Notes: generated by a model from the letters alone, not told the origin. Shown: positions 1-10,840, numbered from the stretch's first letter. The stretch: 64,000 bases of DNA from Arthrobacter sp. MSA 4-2 (GCF_016405885.1 NZ_JAEKGC010000001.1:248001-312000); one strand, 5' to 3'. Program-made: numbers and translations.

Positions 1-1
1 G

Positions 2-1333
<1,332 letters not shown>

Positions 1334-1371
1334 CGGGCCACCCGGCTCCAACGACCGGCAACCGTCCACCC

Positions 1372-1408
1372 GAAAAGGCCGCTCCCGCATCCGCGGGGGC
1401 GGCCTTCT
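1372..1408 (+). terminator. rho-independent terminator after icd
   Basis: A 12-bp GC-rich stem (GGCCGCTCCCGC with GCGGGGGCGGCC, one G-T pair, 4-base loop) lies between an A-run and TTCTC. It sits 39 bases after the icd stop and before the convergent oxidoreductase gene, so it could act in both directions. Confidence 0.75.
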
Positions 1409-1426
1409 CGGGTTGAAAGGACGGCC

Positions 1427-2509
1427 CTACACCGAATCGTTGGCGTAGCGCAGCCCCAGCTGGGCCCGGATCCCGTCAAGCAGGTGCATGGTGGTGAGCG
1501 TGTCCGCCAGCGGCATGGTGGGGCTCTCGATCAGCCCGGCCTGGATGCAGCGGGTGGTCTCCCGCAGCTCGTAGGTGTACCCGGCGCCCACGGAGTCGAA
1601 GGTTTCGGTCCGCAGCTCGCCGCCCTGCGGCTGGACCGTGAGCTCGCGCGGGTTGTGGAGCGGCCCGCCGCCGGTGCGCAGCCAGCCGCCGCTGCCGGCA
1701 ACGGTTGCGGAGGCCGGGCCAAGGGCGCCGAGGGAGGAGGTCAGCTGGGCCTGGGCGCCCCCTTCATAGCTGAGCGTCACGGCGTTCTGGACGTCCACCC
1801 CGTCCCCGTTCAGTTCCCCGGAGGCGGAGACCGACGCGGGGAAGCCGAGGGCGCCGACGGCCCACGTGAGGGGGTACACGGTGAGGTCGAGCAGCGCTCC
1901 GCCGCCGGCGGCGGGGTCCCAGATCCGGCTGGACGGGTTGTAGCCTGCGGGGAAGCCGAGGTCGGCCTGCACCCAACGGATCTCGCCCAGTTCGCCGGAG
2001 GCGATGATGTCCAGGGCGCGGTTGACGCTGGGCAGGAAGCGCGTCCACACGGCCTCCATCAGGAATCGGCCGCGGGCGGCGGCGAGGTCGATCAGGACCG
2101 CGGCCTCGGCCGCGTTGACGGTGAAGGGCTTTTCGCACAGGACGTGCTTGCCGCTGGCCAGGGCAGCGCGGGCCACCTCGAAGTGCTGTGCGTGCGGGGT
2201 GGTGACGTAGACGACGTCGACGTCCGGGTCGTCGAAGAGCTGCTGGTACCCGGGCACCCCGCCGGCATCCCCGTAGCTGGCGGCGAAGCCGAACCGCCCG
2301 GCGAACTCACGGGCCCGGTCGGCGCTGCGGGAGCTCACGGCGTGCAGGACGGCGTCCTCAAGCAGGGCGATGTCCGCGGTGACCTTCGAGGCGATGCCGC
2401 CGGTGGCCACGACCCCCCACCGCAGGGGGCGGCCGGTGGCCGCCAGGGGGCTGGGCGCCCCGGGCCCGGCGCAGGGAGGCTGAACAACGAATCGCTGGTG
2501 AGGTGTCAT
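1427..2509 (-). CDS. Gfo/Idh/MocA-family NAD(P)-dependent oxidoreductase
   Basis: A cytoplasmic dehydrogenase of 360 residues acting on a sugar, cyclitol or related polyol; the exact substrate cannot be told. The N-terminal Rossmann fold has WGVVATGGIASKV at about residues 31-43, and the family's catalytic EKP motif is at 126-128 (CEKPFTVNAAEA). The C-terminal half is the alpha/beta substrate and oligomerisation domain. ATG at 2509 is preceded by a good ribosome site (AGGATGAGG), which supports the long start although about 30 residues precede the fold. It faces icd tail to tail and lies downstream of the sugar importer terminator, so it is probably transcribed alone. A role in metabolising the imported sugar is inference. 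Confidence 0.88.
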   Translation of the reverse strand: MTPHQRFVVQPPCAGPGAPSPLAATGRPLRWGVVATGGIASKVTADIALLEDAVLHAVSSRSADRAREFAGRFGFAASYGDAGGVPGYQQLFDDPDVDVVYVTTPHAQHFEVARAALASGKHVLCEKPFTVNAAEAAVLIDLAAARGRFLMEAVWTRFLPSVNRALDIIASGELGEIRWVQADLGFPAGYNPSSRIWDPAAGGGALLDLTVYPLTWAVGALGFPASVSASGELNGDGVDVQNAVTLSYEGGAQAQLTSSLGALGPASATVAGSGGWLRTGGGPLHNPRELTVQPQGGELRTETFDSVGAGYTYELRETTRCIQAGLIESPTMPLADTLTTMHLLDGIRAQLGLRYANDSV

Positions 2510-2630
2510 GACCTCATCCTTTCGGCGAAAGCCCCCGCGGTCCAGCGCCGACGCCGTGTCCGGGTCCGCGCCACGGCTGCTTCCGGTGGCTGGCCCGGTG
2601 CCCGGTCCGGTATCCGGCGGGACAAGAAGA

Positions 2631-2662
2631 AATCCCGGTACCGCCGAGGCGGTACCGGGATT
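2631..2662 (-). terminator. terminator of the monosaccharide importer operon
   Basis: A perfect 15-bp inverted repeat (AATCCCGGTACCGCC and its complement) with a 2-base centre, followed on the minus strand by a T-rich run (TTTCTTCTTG). It lies 36 bases beyond the stop of the binding-protein gene and ends the minus-strand operon. Confidence 0.85.
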
Positions 2663-2698
2663 CCCCGCTCAGCCCGTCGCAGGGCCGGATCTAAAAGG

Positions 2699-3805
2699 TT
2701 ACTTGACGATCTCGGAGAGCGTGGGATCGTCGGCGTAGGCCTCTGCTGCGTTTTCCTTGGTGACGATCTGCGGCTCGAGCAGGTAGGCCGGAACGACCTT
2801 CACGCCGTTGTCGTAGGACTCTTCGTCGTTGACTTCCAGCTCCTCGCCGGCAGCAAGGCCTTCGACCATGGTGATGGAGTGCTCCACCAGGTCGCGGGTG
2901 TCCTTGTTGATGGTCGAGTACTGCTCGCCCGCGATGATCGACTTGACCGACTCAACCTCGGAGTCCTGGCCGGTGACGATGGGGATGTCCTTGCCAGCGG
3001 CCTTCACCGAGGTGAGGATGGCGCGGGCCAGGGTGTCGTTGGGGGACAGGACGCCGTGGAGTTCCTCGGAGTCGTAGTTTCCGGAGAGCAGGGTGTCCAT
3101 GCGGCGCTGGGCGTTCTCCGCCTTCCAGCCCTGAGTGACTGCCTGGTTGAACTCGGTCTGGCCGGAGACGACGTTCAGCGTGCCGTCGTCGATCTTTGGC
3201 TTGAGGACGCTCATCGCACCGTCGAAGAAGACCTGGGCGTTGGCATCGTCGGGGGATCCAGCGAACAGCTCGACGTTGTAGGGTCCTTCGCCCTTCTCTG
3301 CCATTCCGTCGAGCAGGGCCTGGCCCTGCAGCTCGCCGACCTGGAAGTTGTCGTAGGCCACGTAGTAGTCGACGTTCTCCGTGTTCGTGAGGAGGCGGTC
3401 GTACGCGATGACGGTGATGCCGGCCTCGGCGGCCTGTGACAGCTGGCTACCCAGCTGGGCGCCGTCGATGGCACCGACAATCAGGACCTCGACGCCGTTG
3501 GTGATCATGGAGTTGATCTGGTTCTGCTGCTCCGAAACACCGCCGTTGGCGAACTGCACGTCGGGCTCGTAACCGGCCTCGGTCAGGCCGTCGTTGAACA
3601 GCTTTTCGGCCAGGACCCAGTTCTCCGAGGTCTTCTGGGGAAGGGCGACGCCGATCGCGGTGCCTTCCTCGAAGCCTCCGGCGGCCGCTTCGCCGCCACC
3701 GCCGCCGCCCTCGTTGCCGGTGCCCGCATCTTCACGGCCGCAGGAGGTCAGCGCGAGCGCCGAGATTGCAGCGACTGCCGCAAAGGATTTTGCGAAATTA
3801 CGCAT
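2699..3805 (-). CDS. chvE: ChvE-like sugar-binding lipoprotein of ABC importer
   Basis: Extracytoplasmic substrate-binding lipoprotein (368 residues) for a monosaccharide; the ChvE/GguAB group imports galactose, arabinose, xylose or glucose. The chosen ATG at 3805 gives a lipoprotein signal, MRNFAKSFAAVAAISALALT then Cys22 (lipobox ALTSC), followed by a Gly/Glu-rich linker. The longer frame would add 19 charged residues before it. The type I periplasmic-binding fold is clear (IGVALPQKTSENWVLAEKLF, ITVIAYDRLL, YVAYDNFQVGELQG, GVLSPNDTLARAILTSVKAAG, VTGQDSEVESVKSIIAGEQY). It is the last gene of the ATPase-permease-binding protein operon and is followed by a strong terminator. The sugar itself cannot be read from the sequence. 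Confidence 0.92.
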   Translation of the reverse strand: MRNFAKSFAAVAAISALALTSCGREDAGTGNEGGGGGGEAAAGGFEEGTAIGVALPQKTSENWVLAEKLFNDGLTEAGYEPDVQFANGGVSEQQNQINSMITNGVEVLIVGAIDGAQLGSQLSQAAEAGITVIAYDRLLTNTENVDYYVAYDNFQVGELQGQALLDGMAEKGEGPYNVELFAGSPDDANAQVFFDGAMSVLKPKIDDGTLNVVSGQTEFNQAVTQGWKAENAQRRMDTLLSGNYDSEELHGVLSPNDTLARAILTSVKAAGKDIPIVTGQDSEVESVKSIIAGEQYSTINKDTRDLVEHSITMVEGLAAGEELEVNDEESYDNGVKVVPAYLLEPQIVTKENAAEAYADDPTLSEIVK

Positions 3806-3879
3806 TCCATTCTCTTTCTTTAGCTTGCTTTTTTCGGACGGTTGAAACTTGTCGGGCGCCACCGTGAAGGTGCCGGCCG

Positions 3880-5172
3880 TCAGGATTTGGAGATGACTTC
3901 CTTGGTGGAAATCGACTGCTCGCTGTCGGGGCTCCGGACCTCGCTCGGCAGGTCCGGCTTGGACTTGTTGCCGAAGTTGCGGGTCAGGAGGCCGGTGATT
4001 GAGGGCTTGCCCTGGGTCTTGTTGTAGACGTCGAAGGCGACGGCGACGAGCAGCACGAGACCCTTGATGATCTGGGTCATGTCCGCGCCGATACCCAGCA
4101 GCTGCAGGCCGTTGTTCAGCACGGCCATCACCAGGCCGCCGATGATCGAGCCGATGACCGTACCCACGCCGCCGGTCACCGCGGCGCCGCCGATGAAGAC
4201 CGCAGCGATAGCGTCAAGCTCCCAGCCGACGCCGTCGAACGGGCCGGAGGCGGTGGAGCGGCCCACGAAGATCATGCCGGCCAGGGCCGCCAGGATGGAC
4301 ATGTTCATCATGACCATGAAGTTGACCTTCTTGCTCTGGACTCCGGAGAGCTCAGCGGCGTGCCGGTTGCCGCCGACGGCGTACACGTGGCGGCCGGCGA
4401 TGGTCTTGTTCGAGATGAAGCCGAAGATCACGACCAGGGCGCCGAGGATCAGGCCCGGGATCGGGAAGGAGGTGCCGGGACGGCCGGTGGCGAACAGGTA
4501 GGTCGCGTACAGGATGGCTGCGGAGATCAGCCCCACCTTGACGAGGGAGACCCACATCTCGGGGACCTCGGCGCCGACCCGGGCCAGGCGCTTGCGGCTG
4601 CGGAGTTCGCTGTAGATGACGAAGGCGACAAGGAGCAGGCCCAGCAGGACCGTGAGGTTGTTGTACCCGGTGACCGGGCCGACCTCGGGGAGGTAGCCGG
4701 AGCCGATGTACTGGAAGCCCTCGGGAACCGGGACCGTGTTGGACTTGCCGACGAACTGGTTGGCGCCGCGGAAGAGCAGCATGCCGGCGAGGGTCACGAT
4801 GAACGCCGGTATCCCGACATAGGCGACCCAGAAGCCCTGCCAGGCCCCGATCAGGGCGCCCAGAAGCAGGCCGACGAGGATCCCGCCGAACCACGGCAGG
4901 CCCCAGTCACGCATGGCGATCGCCACGACGATGCCGGCGAAGGCCGCCACGGAACCGACGGAGAGGTCGATGTGCCCGGCGATGATGACCAGCACCATCC
5001 CGATCGCGAGGATCAGGATGTAGGAGTTGCCGTTGAAGAGGTTCATCATGTTGCCGGAGGTCAGCGTCTTGCCTCCGGTCTGCCACTGGAAGAAGATGAC
5101 CAGCGCGATCAACGCGAAGATCATCCCGAACTGGCGGGTGTCTCCGCCGAAGATTTTCTTGAGGGAATTCAT
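3880..5172 (-). CDS. gguB: monosaccharide ABC importer, permease (GguB/XylH type)
   Basis: Integral membrane subunit of the sugar importer, 430 residues with about ten hydrophobic helices. Diagnostic stretches of the carbohydrate uptake transporter-2 (CUT2) family are MVLVIIAGHIDLSVGSV and LDAIAAVFIGGAAVTGGVGT, near the normal EAA-like loop. The family is often 330-430 residues; this one belongs to the longer GguB/XylH group with a middle cytoplasmic insertion (ELRSRKRLARVGAEVPE). It begins 23 bases after the ATPase stop and is followed by the binding-protein gene. The last 35 residues are polar and cytoplasmic. Confidence 0.92.
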   Translation of the reverse strand: MNSLKKIFGGDTRQFGMIFALIALVIFFQWQTGGKTLTSGNMMNLFNGNSYILILAIGMVLVIIAGHIDLSVGSVAAFAGIVVAIAMRDWGLPWFGGILVGLLLGALIGAWQGFWVAYVGIPAFIVTLAGMLLFRGANQFVGKSNTVPVPEGFQYIGSGYLPEVGPVTGYNNLTVLLGLLLVAFVIYSELRSRKRLARVGAEVPEMWVSLVKVGLISAAILYATYLFATGRPGTSFPIPGLILGALVVIFGFISNKTIAGRHVYAVGGNRHAAELSGVQSKKVNFMVMMNMSILAALAGMIFVGRSTASGPFDGVGWELDAIAAVFIGGAAVTGGVGTVIGSIIGGLVMAVLNNGLQLLGIGADMTQIIKGLVLLVAVAFDVYNKTQGKPSITGLLTRNFGNKSKPDLPSEVRSPDSEQSISTKEVISKS

Positions 5173-5195
5173 GGTTGGCGTCCTAGGGGCTTCGG

Positions 5196-6734
5196 TCAGG
5201 CAGCTTTTTTGCTGGCGGTCATCAATTTCATGAGGGATTCCTGGCTTGCGTCCTCCCGGGCGATCTCACCGGTGATGGCACCCTCAAAGATTGTGTAAAT
5301 ACGGTCGGACAGCCCGAGCAGTTCAGGAAGCTCGGAGGAGATGACGATGACTCCCTTGCCCTGCGAGGCGAGGCGCTGGATAATCCCGTAGATCTCGAAC
5401 TTGGCACCGACATCGATGCCGCGGGTGGGCTCATCGAGGATCAGCAGCTCGGGGTCGGTGAACATCCACTTCGACAGGACCACCTTCTGCTGGTTCCCGC
5501 CCGAGAGCTTCGCGACGCCCTCGTTGACGCTGGGCGTCTTGGTGCGCAGCGACTTGCGGTATTCCTCCGCAATCTTGTACTCCTCGTCCTTATCGACGAC
5601 GAGGTTGCGGGTAATCTTCTTCAGGTTCGCTGAGACGGTGGTCGACTTGATGTCGTCGAGCAGGTTCAGGCCGAGGGACTTGCGGTCCTCGGTGACGTAC
5701 GCCAGGCCGGCCTCGATGGCCTGGGGCACGGACTTCAGCGTCACCTCCTTGCCGTTGATGAAGATCTGTCCGGATTTGAAGTTGCCGTAGGAGCGGCCGA
5801 AGACGGAGCGCGCTAGTTCGGTGCGTCCGGCGCCCATGAGGCCGGCGAACCCGACGATCTCGCCGCGGCGCACGGAGAAGTTCGAACCCTTGGCGACGAG
5901 CCGGTCGGGGACCGAGGGGTGGCCGACGGTCCAGTCGCGCACCTCGAAGAACACCTCGCCCAGCTTCGGGGTGTGCTCCGGGAAGCGGGATTCGAGGGAG
6001 CGGCCGACCATGCCGCGGATGATGCGGTCCTCGTCGACGCCGTCCTCCTTCACATGGAGGGTTTCGATCGACTTGCCGTCGCGGATGATCGTGATCGAGT
6101 CGGCGATCTGCTCGATCTCGTTGAGCTTGTGGGAGATCATGATGCACGAGATGCCTTTGGAGCGCAGCCCGGACATGAGGTCCAGGAGGTGCTGGGAGTC
6201 GGTCTCGTTCAAGGCGGCGGTGGGCTCGTCGAGGATGAGCAGCTTCACCGACTTGCTGAGCGCCTTGGCGATCTCGACGAGCTGCTGCTTGCCGACGCCG
6301 ATGTCCTTGATCTTGGTGGTGGGGTGTTCGGAGAGTCCCACCCGGGCCATCAGTTCGAGGGTTTCGCGGTTGACCTTGTCCCAGTCGATGACCCCGAAGC
6401 GGGTCGGCTCATTGCCTAGGAAGATGTTCTCGGCGATGGAGAGCTCGGGGATGAGGGCCAGTTCCTGGTGGATGATGACAATGCCGGCGGCCTCGCTGGA
6501 GCGGATGTCCTTGAACTGGACCTCGGAGCCCTGGAAGATGATCGATCCGGAGTAGTCCCCGTAGGGGTACAGGCCGGACAGGACCTTCATCAGGGTGGAC
6601 TTGCCGGCGCCGTTCTCGCCGCAGATCGCATGGATCTCGCCGGCACGCACAGTGATCGAAACATCGGAAAGGGCCTTGACGCCAGGGAATTCCTTGGTGA
6701 TCGATCGCATCTCAAGGATTGTGTGGTTCTCCAT
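5196..6734 (-). CDS. gguA: monosaccharide ABC importer, double ATPase (GguA type)
   Basis: Energises sugar import; 512 residues with two fused ABC domains. Domain 1 has Walker [10 protein letters not shown] at 39-47 and Walker [12 protein letters not shown]. Domain 2 has a degenerate Walker A (GLMGAGRTE), signature LSGGNQQKV and Walker [13 protein letters not shown]. This asymmetry is normal for CUT2 ATPases such as RbsA and XylG. I start at ATG 6734 because GGGAGG lies just upstream and the product opens [21 protein letters not shown]; the frame extends 30 unlikely residues further. It is the first gene of the operon, behind a promoter that carries a palindrome likely used by the neighbouring ROK regulator. 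Confidence 0.93.
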   Translation of the reverse strand: MENHTILEMRSITKEFPGVKALSDVSITVRAGEIHAICGENGAGKSTLMKVLSGLYPYGDYSGSIIFQGSEVQFKDIRSSEAAGIVIIHQELALIPELSIAENIFLGNEPTRFGVIDWDKVNRETLELMARVGLSEHPTTKIKDIGVGKQQLVEIAKALSKSVKLLILDEPTAALNETDSQHLLDLMSGLRSKGISCIMISHKLNEIEQIADSITIIRDGKSIETLHVKEDGVDEDRIIRGMVGRSLESRFPEHTPKLGEVFFEVRDWTVGHPSVPDRLVAKGSNFSVRRGEIVGFAGLMGAGRTELARSVFGRSYGNFKSGQIFINGKEVTLKSVPQAIEAGLAYVTEDRKSLGLNLLDDIKSTTVSANLKKITRNLVVDKDEEYKIAEEYRKSLRTKTPSVNEGVAKLSGGNQQKVVLSKWMFTDPELLILDEPTRGIDVGAKFEIYGIIQRLASQGKGVIVISSELPELLGLSDRIYTIFEGAITGEIAREDASQESLMKLMTASKKAA

Positions 6735-6794
6735 TGAAGCCTCCCGGCAATGACGGCGTTGTCTCGGTGCAGGCCTCCGAAGCGACCCAAAAGA

Positions 6795-6853
6795 ATTGAA
6801 CCCTGCCCCTACGCTTGCCGTCAAGTCTTGAACGCAAGACGCAGTGTTTTGAC
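6795..6853 (-). promoter_or_regulatory. importer promoter with likely ROK operator
   Basis: On the minus strand a -35 TTGACG (6819-6824) and -10 TTCAAT (6795-6800) are 18 bases apart, about 60 bases before gguA. The -35 is covered by GTCAAGTCTTGAAC (6820-6833), and TCTTG-AACG-CAAGA (6826-6839) is a second inverted repeat; GTTTTGAC follows at 6846-6853. A similar GTCAAGAAGTTAAC lies just upstream of the ROK gene at 8118-8131. The promoter and repeats are seen; the binding protein is inferred. Confidence 0.55.
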
Positions 6854-6862
6854 TCCTAACAG

Positions 6863-8086
6863 TTACGAAGGGACCAGCGGGATGACCGCGCGTGCCGGCT
6901 GCGACAGGACGACGGCGGCGCCCCCGAGCGCCTCGGCCCGGTCCCCGAGCGCGGACATGTGAACGCTCGTCGTCTCGCCGACAATGGGCACTGAGTGGCG
7001 CAGGAGGCCGCGGCGGATGGGGTTCAGCAGGATGTCCCCGAGCCCCGTCAGGGGCCCGCCCATCACGACCACTTCGGGGTTGATCAGGTTCGCCACGTGG
7101 GCCACGGCCCGCCCGATGGCCAGCCCGGCGTCGTCGATCACGCGCAGGGCCGCGGTGTCACCGCCCAGGGCCAGTTCGACAATGCCCTGGGTGTCCACCG
7201 GCTGGCCGGATCCACGGTTGAGCAGTTCGATCATGGTGGAGGTCGAGGCGACGGTTTCGAGGCAGCCGCGGTTGCCGCACCGGCACACCAGCCCGTGCTC
7301 GCTGATCGTTGTGTGCCCGAGCTCTCCGGTGATCCCCACATTGCCGTAGAAGAGCGAGCCGTTGAGGATCAGGCCCGCCCCGATGCCGGAGCCGACCTTC
7401 ATGAACATGAGGTTCTCCACCCGGCTGTGCTGGCCCCAGGTGATCTGGGCCAGGGCGCCGAGGTTGGCGTCGTTCTCGATGTAGACGGGCATACCGAGCC
7501 GGGCGCCGAAGGTCTCCCGGATGTTGATCCCGACCCACTCGGGCAGGATCGCGCCCTGCACCACGGTGCCGGTGCGCCGGTCGATCGGGCCGGGAATGCC
7601 GATACCGGCGCCGAGCACTGCCGACCGGGAAATGCCGGCCTGGCTCAGCACCGTGTCGAGCAGGTCCGCGGCGACCCGAAGGCCCTCCGCCGCGCTGTGC
7701 CCGAGGGGCAGGGCCGCGGCCTGCTCGCGCAGGATGCGGTAGTCGAGTCCCGCGAGCACCACCCGCACGTGGCGGCGGCCGATGTCGATTCCGGCGGCAA
7801 CCGATCCGTTGTCATTGAGGATGACGGAAAGGGCCCGCCGCCCCGAACTCGTGGTGGGGACGGTGGTGACGATCCCGCTCCCGGCCATCACCTTGACGAT
7901 GTTCGAGACCGTGGCGGTCGAGAGTCCGGTCTGGCGGGCGAGTTCCGCCTGCGTCTGGGGGCCTCCGTTGACCAGGGCCCGGATGATGCGCTGCTGGTTC
8001 TGTTCCCGGAGTGCTGACTGGGATCCCGGCCGCGGAAGCAGTGCGCCGGGGTGGATCCTCGTCGTCGAGGCGGGTTCTGCGCGCAT
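6863..8086 (-). CDS. ROK-family transcriptional repressor (NagC/XylR type)
   Basis: Sugar-responsive repressor of 407 residues. It has an N-terminal winged helix ([41 protein letters not shown], about residues 28-69) followed by a ROK sugar-kinase-like domain with [27 protein letters not shown] and the zinc motif [13 protein letters not shown] 8086 is the first in-frame start that keeps the whole helix-turn-helix. The gene lies directly upstream of the monosaccharide importer on the same strand with 128 bases between, so it probably controls that operon and itself, being relieved by the imported sugar. Whether it keeps kinase activity is unknown. Confidence 0.92.
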   Translation of the reverse strand: MRAEPASTTRIHPGALLPRPGSQSALREQNQQRIIRALVNGGPQTQAELARQTGLSTATVSNIVKVMAGSGIVTTVPTTSSGRRALSVILNDNGSVAAGIDIGRRHVRVVLAGLDYRILREQAAALPLGHSAAEGLRVAADLLDTVLSQAGISRSAVLGAGIGIPGPIDRRTGTVVQGAILPEWVGINIRETFGARLGMPVYIENDANLGALAQITWGQHSRVENLMFMKVGSGIGAGLILNGSLFYGNVGITGELGHTTISEHGLVCRCGNRGCLETVASTSTMIELLNRGSGQPVDTQGIVELALGGDTAALRVIDDAGLAIGRAVAHVANLINPEVVVMGGPLTGLGDILLNPIRRGLLRHSVPIVGETTSVHMSALGDRAEALGGAAVVLSQPARAVIPLVPS

Positions 8087-8117
8087 GTATCCAAGGGTGC
8101 CTCAGCGCCCGCTTGTA

Positions 8118-8131
8118 GTCAAGAAGTTAAC
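8118..8131. promoter_or_regulatory. possible ROK autoregulatory operator
   Basis: GTCAAGAAGTTAAC, 32 bases before the ROK start and overlapping the end of the preceding gene, is an imperfect inverted repeat related to GTCAAGTCTTGAAC before the importer operon. It is a candidate site only. Confidence 0.35.
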
Positions 8132-8640
8132 GCAGCTTGGTGCTGCTGTGCGAGGCTGCGGTAGCTCAACGCGTTCTCCCGGATTCCGGCCACCTCTTCA
8201 TCGGAGAGTGGCCGGCGGACCTTCCCGGGGACGCCGGCCACGAGCGAGCGGGGCGGGACGACCGTCCCCTCGAGCACGACGGCGCCAGCGGCCACCAGCG
8301 ACTCCGACCCGATGACCGCCCCGTTGAGCACCGTGGCGTTCATGCCGATCAGGCAATCGTTTTCGATTGTGCAGCCGTGGACCACGGCGCCGTGGCCGAC
8401 GCTGACCCCGCTGCCGATGGTCGTGGGGAAGCCCGGATCGGCATGGACCACCACATTGTCCTGGAGGTTACTTCCCTCGCCCACCCGGATGGGCGCGGTA
8501 TCGGCGCGCACGCTGACCCCATAGAAGGCGCTGGCCGACTCGCCGAGCACCACGTCGCCGATGATCGATGCGGTGGGTGCCGTGAATGCCGTGCCGGCGA
8601 TGCTCGGACTGGTTCCGTTGATGCTGATGAGGTGGGCCAT
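8119..8640 (-). CDS. gamma-class carbonic anhydrase-like hexapeptide-repeat protein
   Basis: A left-handed beta-helix protein of 173 residues built from hexapeptide repeats (SIIGDVVLGESASAFYGVSVRAD onward). The three metal-binding histidines of the gamma-carbonic anhydrase family are present at about residues 66, 83 and 88 (VVVHADPG, SVGHGAVVHGC), so a trimeric zinc or iron site is likely. Whether it hydrates CO2 is not certain; many YrdA/PaaY relatives are weak enzymes or have other roles. A -10 box TATGCT (8647-8652 on the plus strand, reverse) lies 6 bases before the ATG with no ribosome site, so the mRNA is probably leaderless. The next gene on the strand, the ROK regulator, starts 32 bases beyond its stop. 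Confidence 0.88.
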   Translation of the reverse strand: MAHLISINGTSPSIAGTAFTAPTASIIGDVVLGESASAFYGVSVRADTAPIRVGEGSNLQDNVVVHADPGFPTTIGSGVSVGHGAVVHGCTIENDCLIGMNATVLNGAVIGSESLVAAGAVVLEGTVVPPRSLVAGVPGKVRRPLSDEEVAGIRENALSYRSLAQQHQAALTS

Positions 8641-8688
8641 ACGGCCAGCATAGGGGAGGGGCAGGGTGCGGGTCCGGGCGGAGGCGGC

Positions 8689-9546
8689 CTAGTTGAACAC
8701 GATGGTCCGGTGCCCGTCGAGCAGGACCCGGTGTTCGGCGTGCCACTGCACGGCCTGCACCAAAGCGCGGCCCTCCAGTTCCCGGCCGATCGCCACGAAC
8801 TGCTCGACGCTGCGGGCGTGGTCGACCCGGATCACTTCCTGTTCGATGATCGGGCCCTCGTCAAGGGCCCCGGTGACGTAGTGCGCCGTGGCGCCGATCA
8901 GCTTCACGCCGCGGGCATGCGCCTGGTGGTAGGGGCGCGCCCCCTTGAAGGAGGGCAGGAAGGAGTGGTGGATGTTGATGGCCCGCCCGCGCAGGTCGGC
9001 GCAGAGGCGGTCGCTGAGGATCTGCATGTACCGGGCGAGCACCACGAGGTCGATCCGGTGTTCAAAGATGAGCGCGCGCAGCTGCTCCTCGGCGTCTTCC
9101 TTCGTCTCCGGGGTCACGGGGATGTGGTGGAACTCCACCCCGTAGAACGCGGCGAGGTCCGCAAGGTCGGGATGGTTCGAGACGATCACCGGAACCTCGA
9201 TGGGCAGCGTGCCGGAGCGGTGCTGGAACAGCAGGTCGTTGAGGCAGTGGGCGGCCTTCGAGACCAGGATCAGCGTCCGGGTGGGCGTGCCGTCCACGTT
9301 GAGCTCCCAGTCCATACCGAAGGAACGGGCGACCGGCTCCAGCTGCCGGCGCAGTTCGGCCTCCCCGGCGTCCGTGGCCAGTGCCACGCGCATGAAGAAG
9401 GTTCCCGTGTCCGCGCTCCCGTACTGCTGGGACTCGGTGATGTTCGCACCGGCGGCGACGAGGGCCCCGGACACTCCGTGGACAATGCCCGGCCGGTCGG
9501 GGCAGGAGAGCGTGAGGGAATAGGAGCTCGATGCTGGTGCGGTCAC
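8689..9546 (-). CDS. purU: formyltetrahydrofolate deformylase
   Basis: Hydrolyses 10-formyl-THF to THF plus formate, balancing one-carbon pools; cytoplasmic, 285 residues. An N-terminal ACT domain (SLTLSCPDRPGIVHGVSGAL, residues 9-28) is followed by a formyltransferase-like catalytic domain with INIHHSFLPSFKGARPYHQA and ALDEGPIIEQEV, which hold the conserved His and Asp. The start is GTG at 9546; TAGCCT lies 6 bases upstream of it and there is no ribosome site, so a leaderless transcript is likely. It is transcribed away from the riboswitch-controlled glyA-folD about 1.7 kb away, which places three folate one-carbon genes close together. Confidence 0.95.
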   Translation of the reverse strand: MTAPASSSYSLTLSCPDRPGIVHGVSGALVAAGANITESQQYGSADTGTFFMRVALATDAGEAELRRQLEPVARSFGMDWELNVDGTPTRTLILVSKAAHCLNDLLFQHRSGTLPIEVPVIVSNHPDLADLAAFYGVEFHHIPVTPETKEDAEEQLRALIFEHRIDLVVLARYMQILSDRLCADLRGRAINIHHSFLPSFKGARPYHQAHARGVKLIGATAHYVTGALDEGPIIEQEVIRVDHARSVEQFVAIGRELEGRALVQAVQWHAEHRVLLDGHRTIVFN

Positions 9547-9571
9547 CGTCCAAGGCTACCGGGGTCCTGGG

Positions 9572-10663
9572 CTACCGGGCAGGCACCGGTTCCCGGGAGC
9601 CCAGAACCTTCAGCGCCGCCCCGGCCGCGGCGCGGCCCGCGCGGGTGGCCCCCACCGTGGAGGCGGACGCGCCGTAGCCGACCATCAGGAGGCGCTCCTC
9701 GCGCATCACCCGGACGCCGTCCATGCGGATGCCCCCGCCGGGTTCGCGCAGGTGCAGCGGGGCCAGGTGGTCGATCGAGGCCCGGAAGCCGGTGGCCCAC
9801 AGCACGACGTCGACGGGTTCGTAGGTGCCGTCCTCAAGCTCGACGCCGTGTTCGGTGAGCCGCCGCATCGGCCCGCGGGAGATGAGGATTCCCGCCTCGA
9901 TGCCGGCCGCGTACTGCGCCGTGAGGGAGATGCCCGTGGTGCCCACGACACTCTTCGGGGGAAGCCCGGCGCGGGTGCGGGCGTTGACCGCGGCCTCGAT
10001 CTCCCGCCCCCACTCCGGGGTGAAGTCCCGGTCGAGCCATTCCACCGGCCGGCGGGTGCTCCAGATCGTGCTCGCCCCGGCGTCGTTGAGCTGGAGCAGG
10101 AACTGGGCCGCCGAGGTTCCCCCACCGACCACGAGGACCCGCTTGCCGGTGAAATCGGGAGCGGCCCGGAACCCGTGGGTGTGAAGCTGCTGGCCGCGGA
10201 AAAGGTCCCGCCCCGGATAGTAGGGCAGGTAGGGGCTGTCCCAGGTGCCCGTGGCGTTGATGACGGCCCGTGCCCGCCAGGAGATGCCCCCGCGGCCGGT
10301 GACCTCAAGGCGCTCTCCGCCGTCGATGCGGTCGACGCGGGCCACGCGCGCCGGGCGCAGCACCGGCAGTCCGAACTCGGCCTCATAGGCGCCGTAGTAG
10401 CGGGTCACGACGGCCGAGGACGGCTCCTTCGGGTTGGGGGTATCGAAGGGCAGGCCCGGCAGCGGGTGGAGTCCGTGGGCGGCATCGAAGGTCAGCGACG
10501 GCCAGCGGTGGCGCCAGGCGCCTCCGGGGCCCTCGTTCGCGTCGAGCATCACGAAGCCGCTGCCCGGCTCGATCCCGTGCTTGCGCAGATAATAGCCACT
10601 GCTCAGGCCGGCCTGGCCGGCACCGATGACGACGATATCCGTCTCGCGCACTTCGTTGTCCAC
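9572..10663 (-). CDS. FAD/NAD(P)-dependent oxidoreductase, flavin monooxygenase-like
   Basis: A two-dinucleotide-domain flavoprotein. The FAD motif is VVIGAGQAGLSSGYYLRKHG near the N terminus and the NAD(P)H motif VLVVGGGTSAAQFLLQL is in the middle; WATGF with a following His/Leu-rich stretch resembles flavin-containing monooxygenases and YhjQ/CzcO-type oxidoreductases. The substrate is unknown. I prefer GTG 10663 (VDNEVRETDIVVIGAG, 363 residues) because GGGCGGG precedes it and the FAD motif then sits near residue 12; an ATG at 10699 is possible. It ends 25 bases before the purU start on the same strand, but purU seems to have its own promoter. Confidence 0.8.
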   Translation of the reverse strand: MDNEVRETDIVVIGAGQAGLSSGYYLRKHGIEPGSGFVMLDANEGPGGAWRHRWPSLTFDAAHGLHPLPGLPFDTPNPKEPSSAVVTRYYGAYEAEFGLPVLRPARVARVDRIDGGERLEVTGRGGISWRARAVINATGTWDSPYLPYYPGRDLFRGQQLHTHGFRAAPDFTGKRVLVVGGGTSAAQFLLQLNDAGASTIWSTRRPVEWLDRDFTPEWGREIEAAVNARTRAGLPPKSVVGTTGISLTAQYAAGIEAGILISRGPMRRLTEHGVELEDGTYEPVDVVLWATGFRASIDHLAPLHLREPGGGIRMDGVRVMREERLLMVGYGASASTVGATRAGRAAAGAALKVLGSREPVPAR

Positions 10664-10840
10664 TATCCCGCCCTGTTCCACCGGCGTCGGCACCGGCATC
10701 CATCGGCCCGGCGGAGACCGGGCATGTGAACGGTGCAACCGGCCCAAATCCACGTGTATTCCGGTGCCGCCCCCAGAAGTGGCCCGCCATGAGGAGCATC
10801 ACACTGCCGGGCAGGCCTCCCCGGCGCCGAGTCGGTAACC

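Noticed and set aside
1484..3439. Long open frame (651 codons) on the plus strand opposite the oxidoreductase and ChvE genes
   Set aside because: It lies antisense to two well-supported genes, has Gly/Ala/Arg/Val-rich composition and no domain; high GC gives such frames.
8137..9858. Long plus-strand frame over gamma-CA and purU
   Set aside because: Antisense to clear genes; low-complexity composition and no motif.
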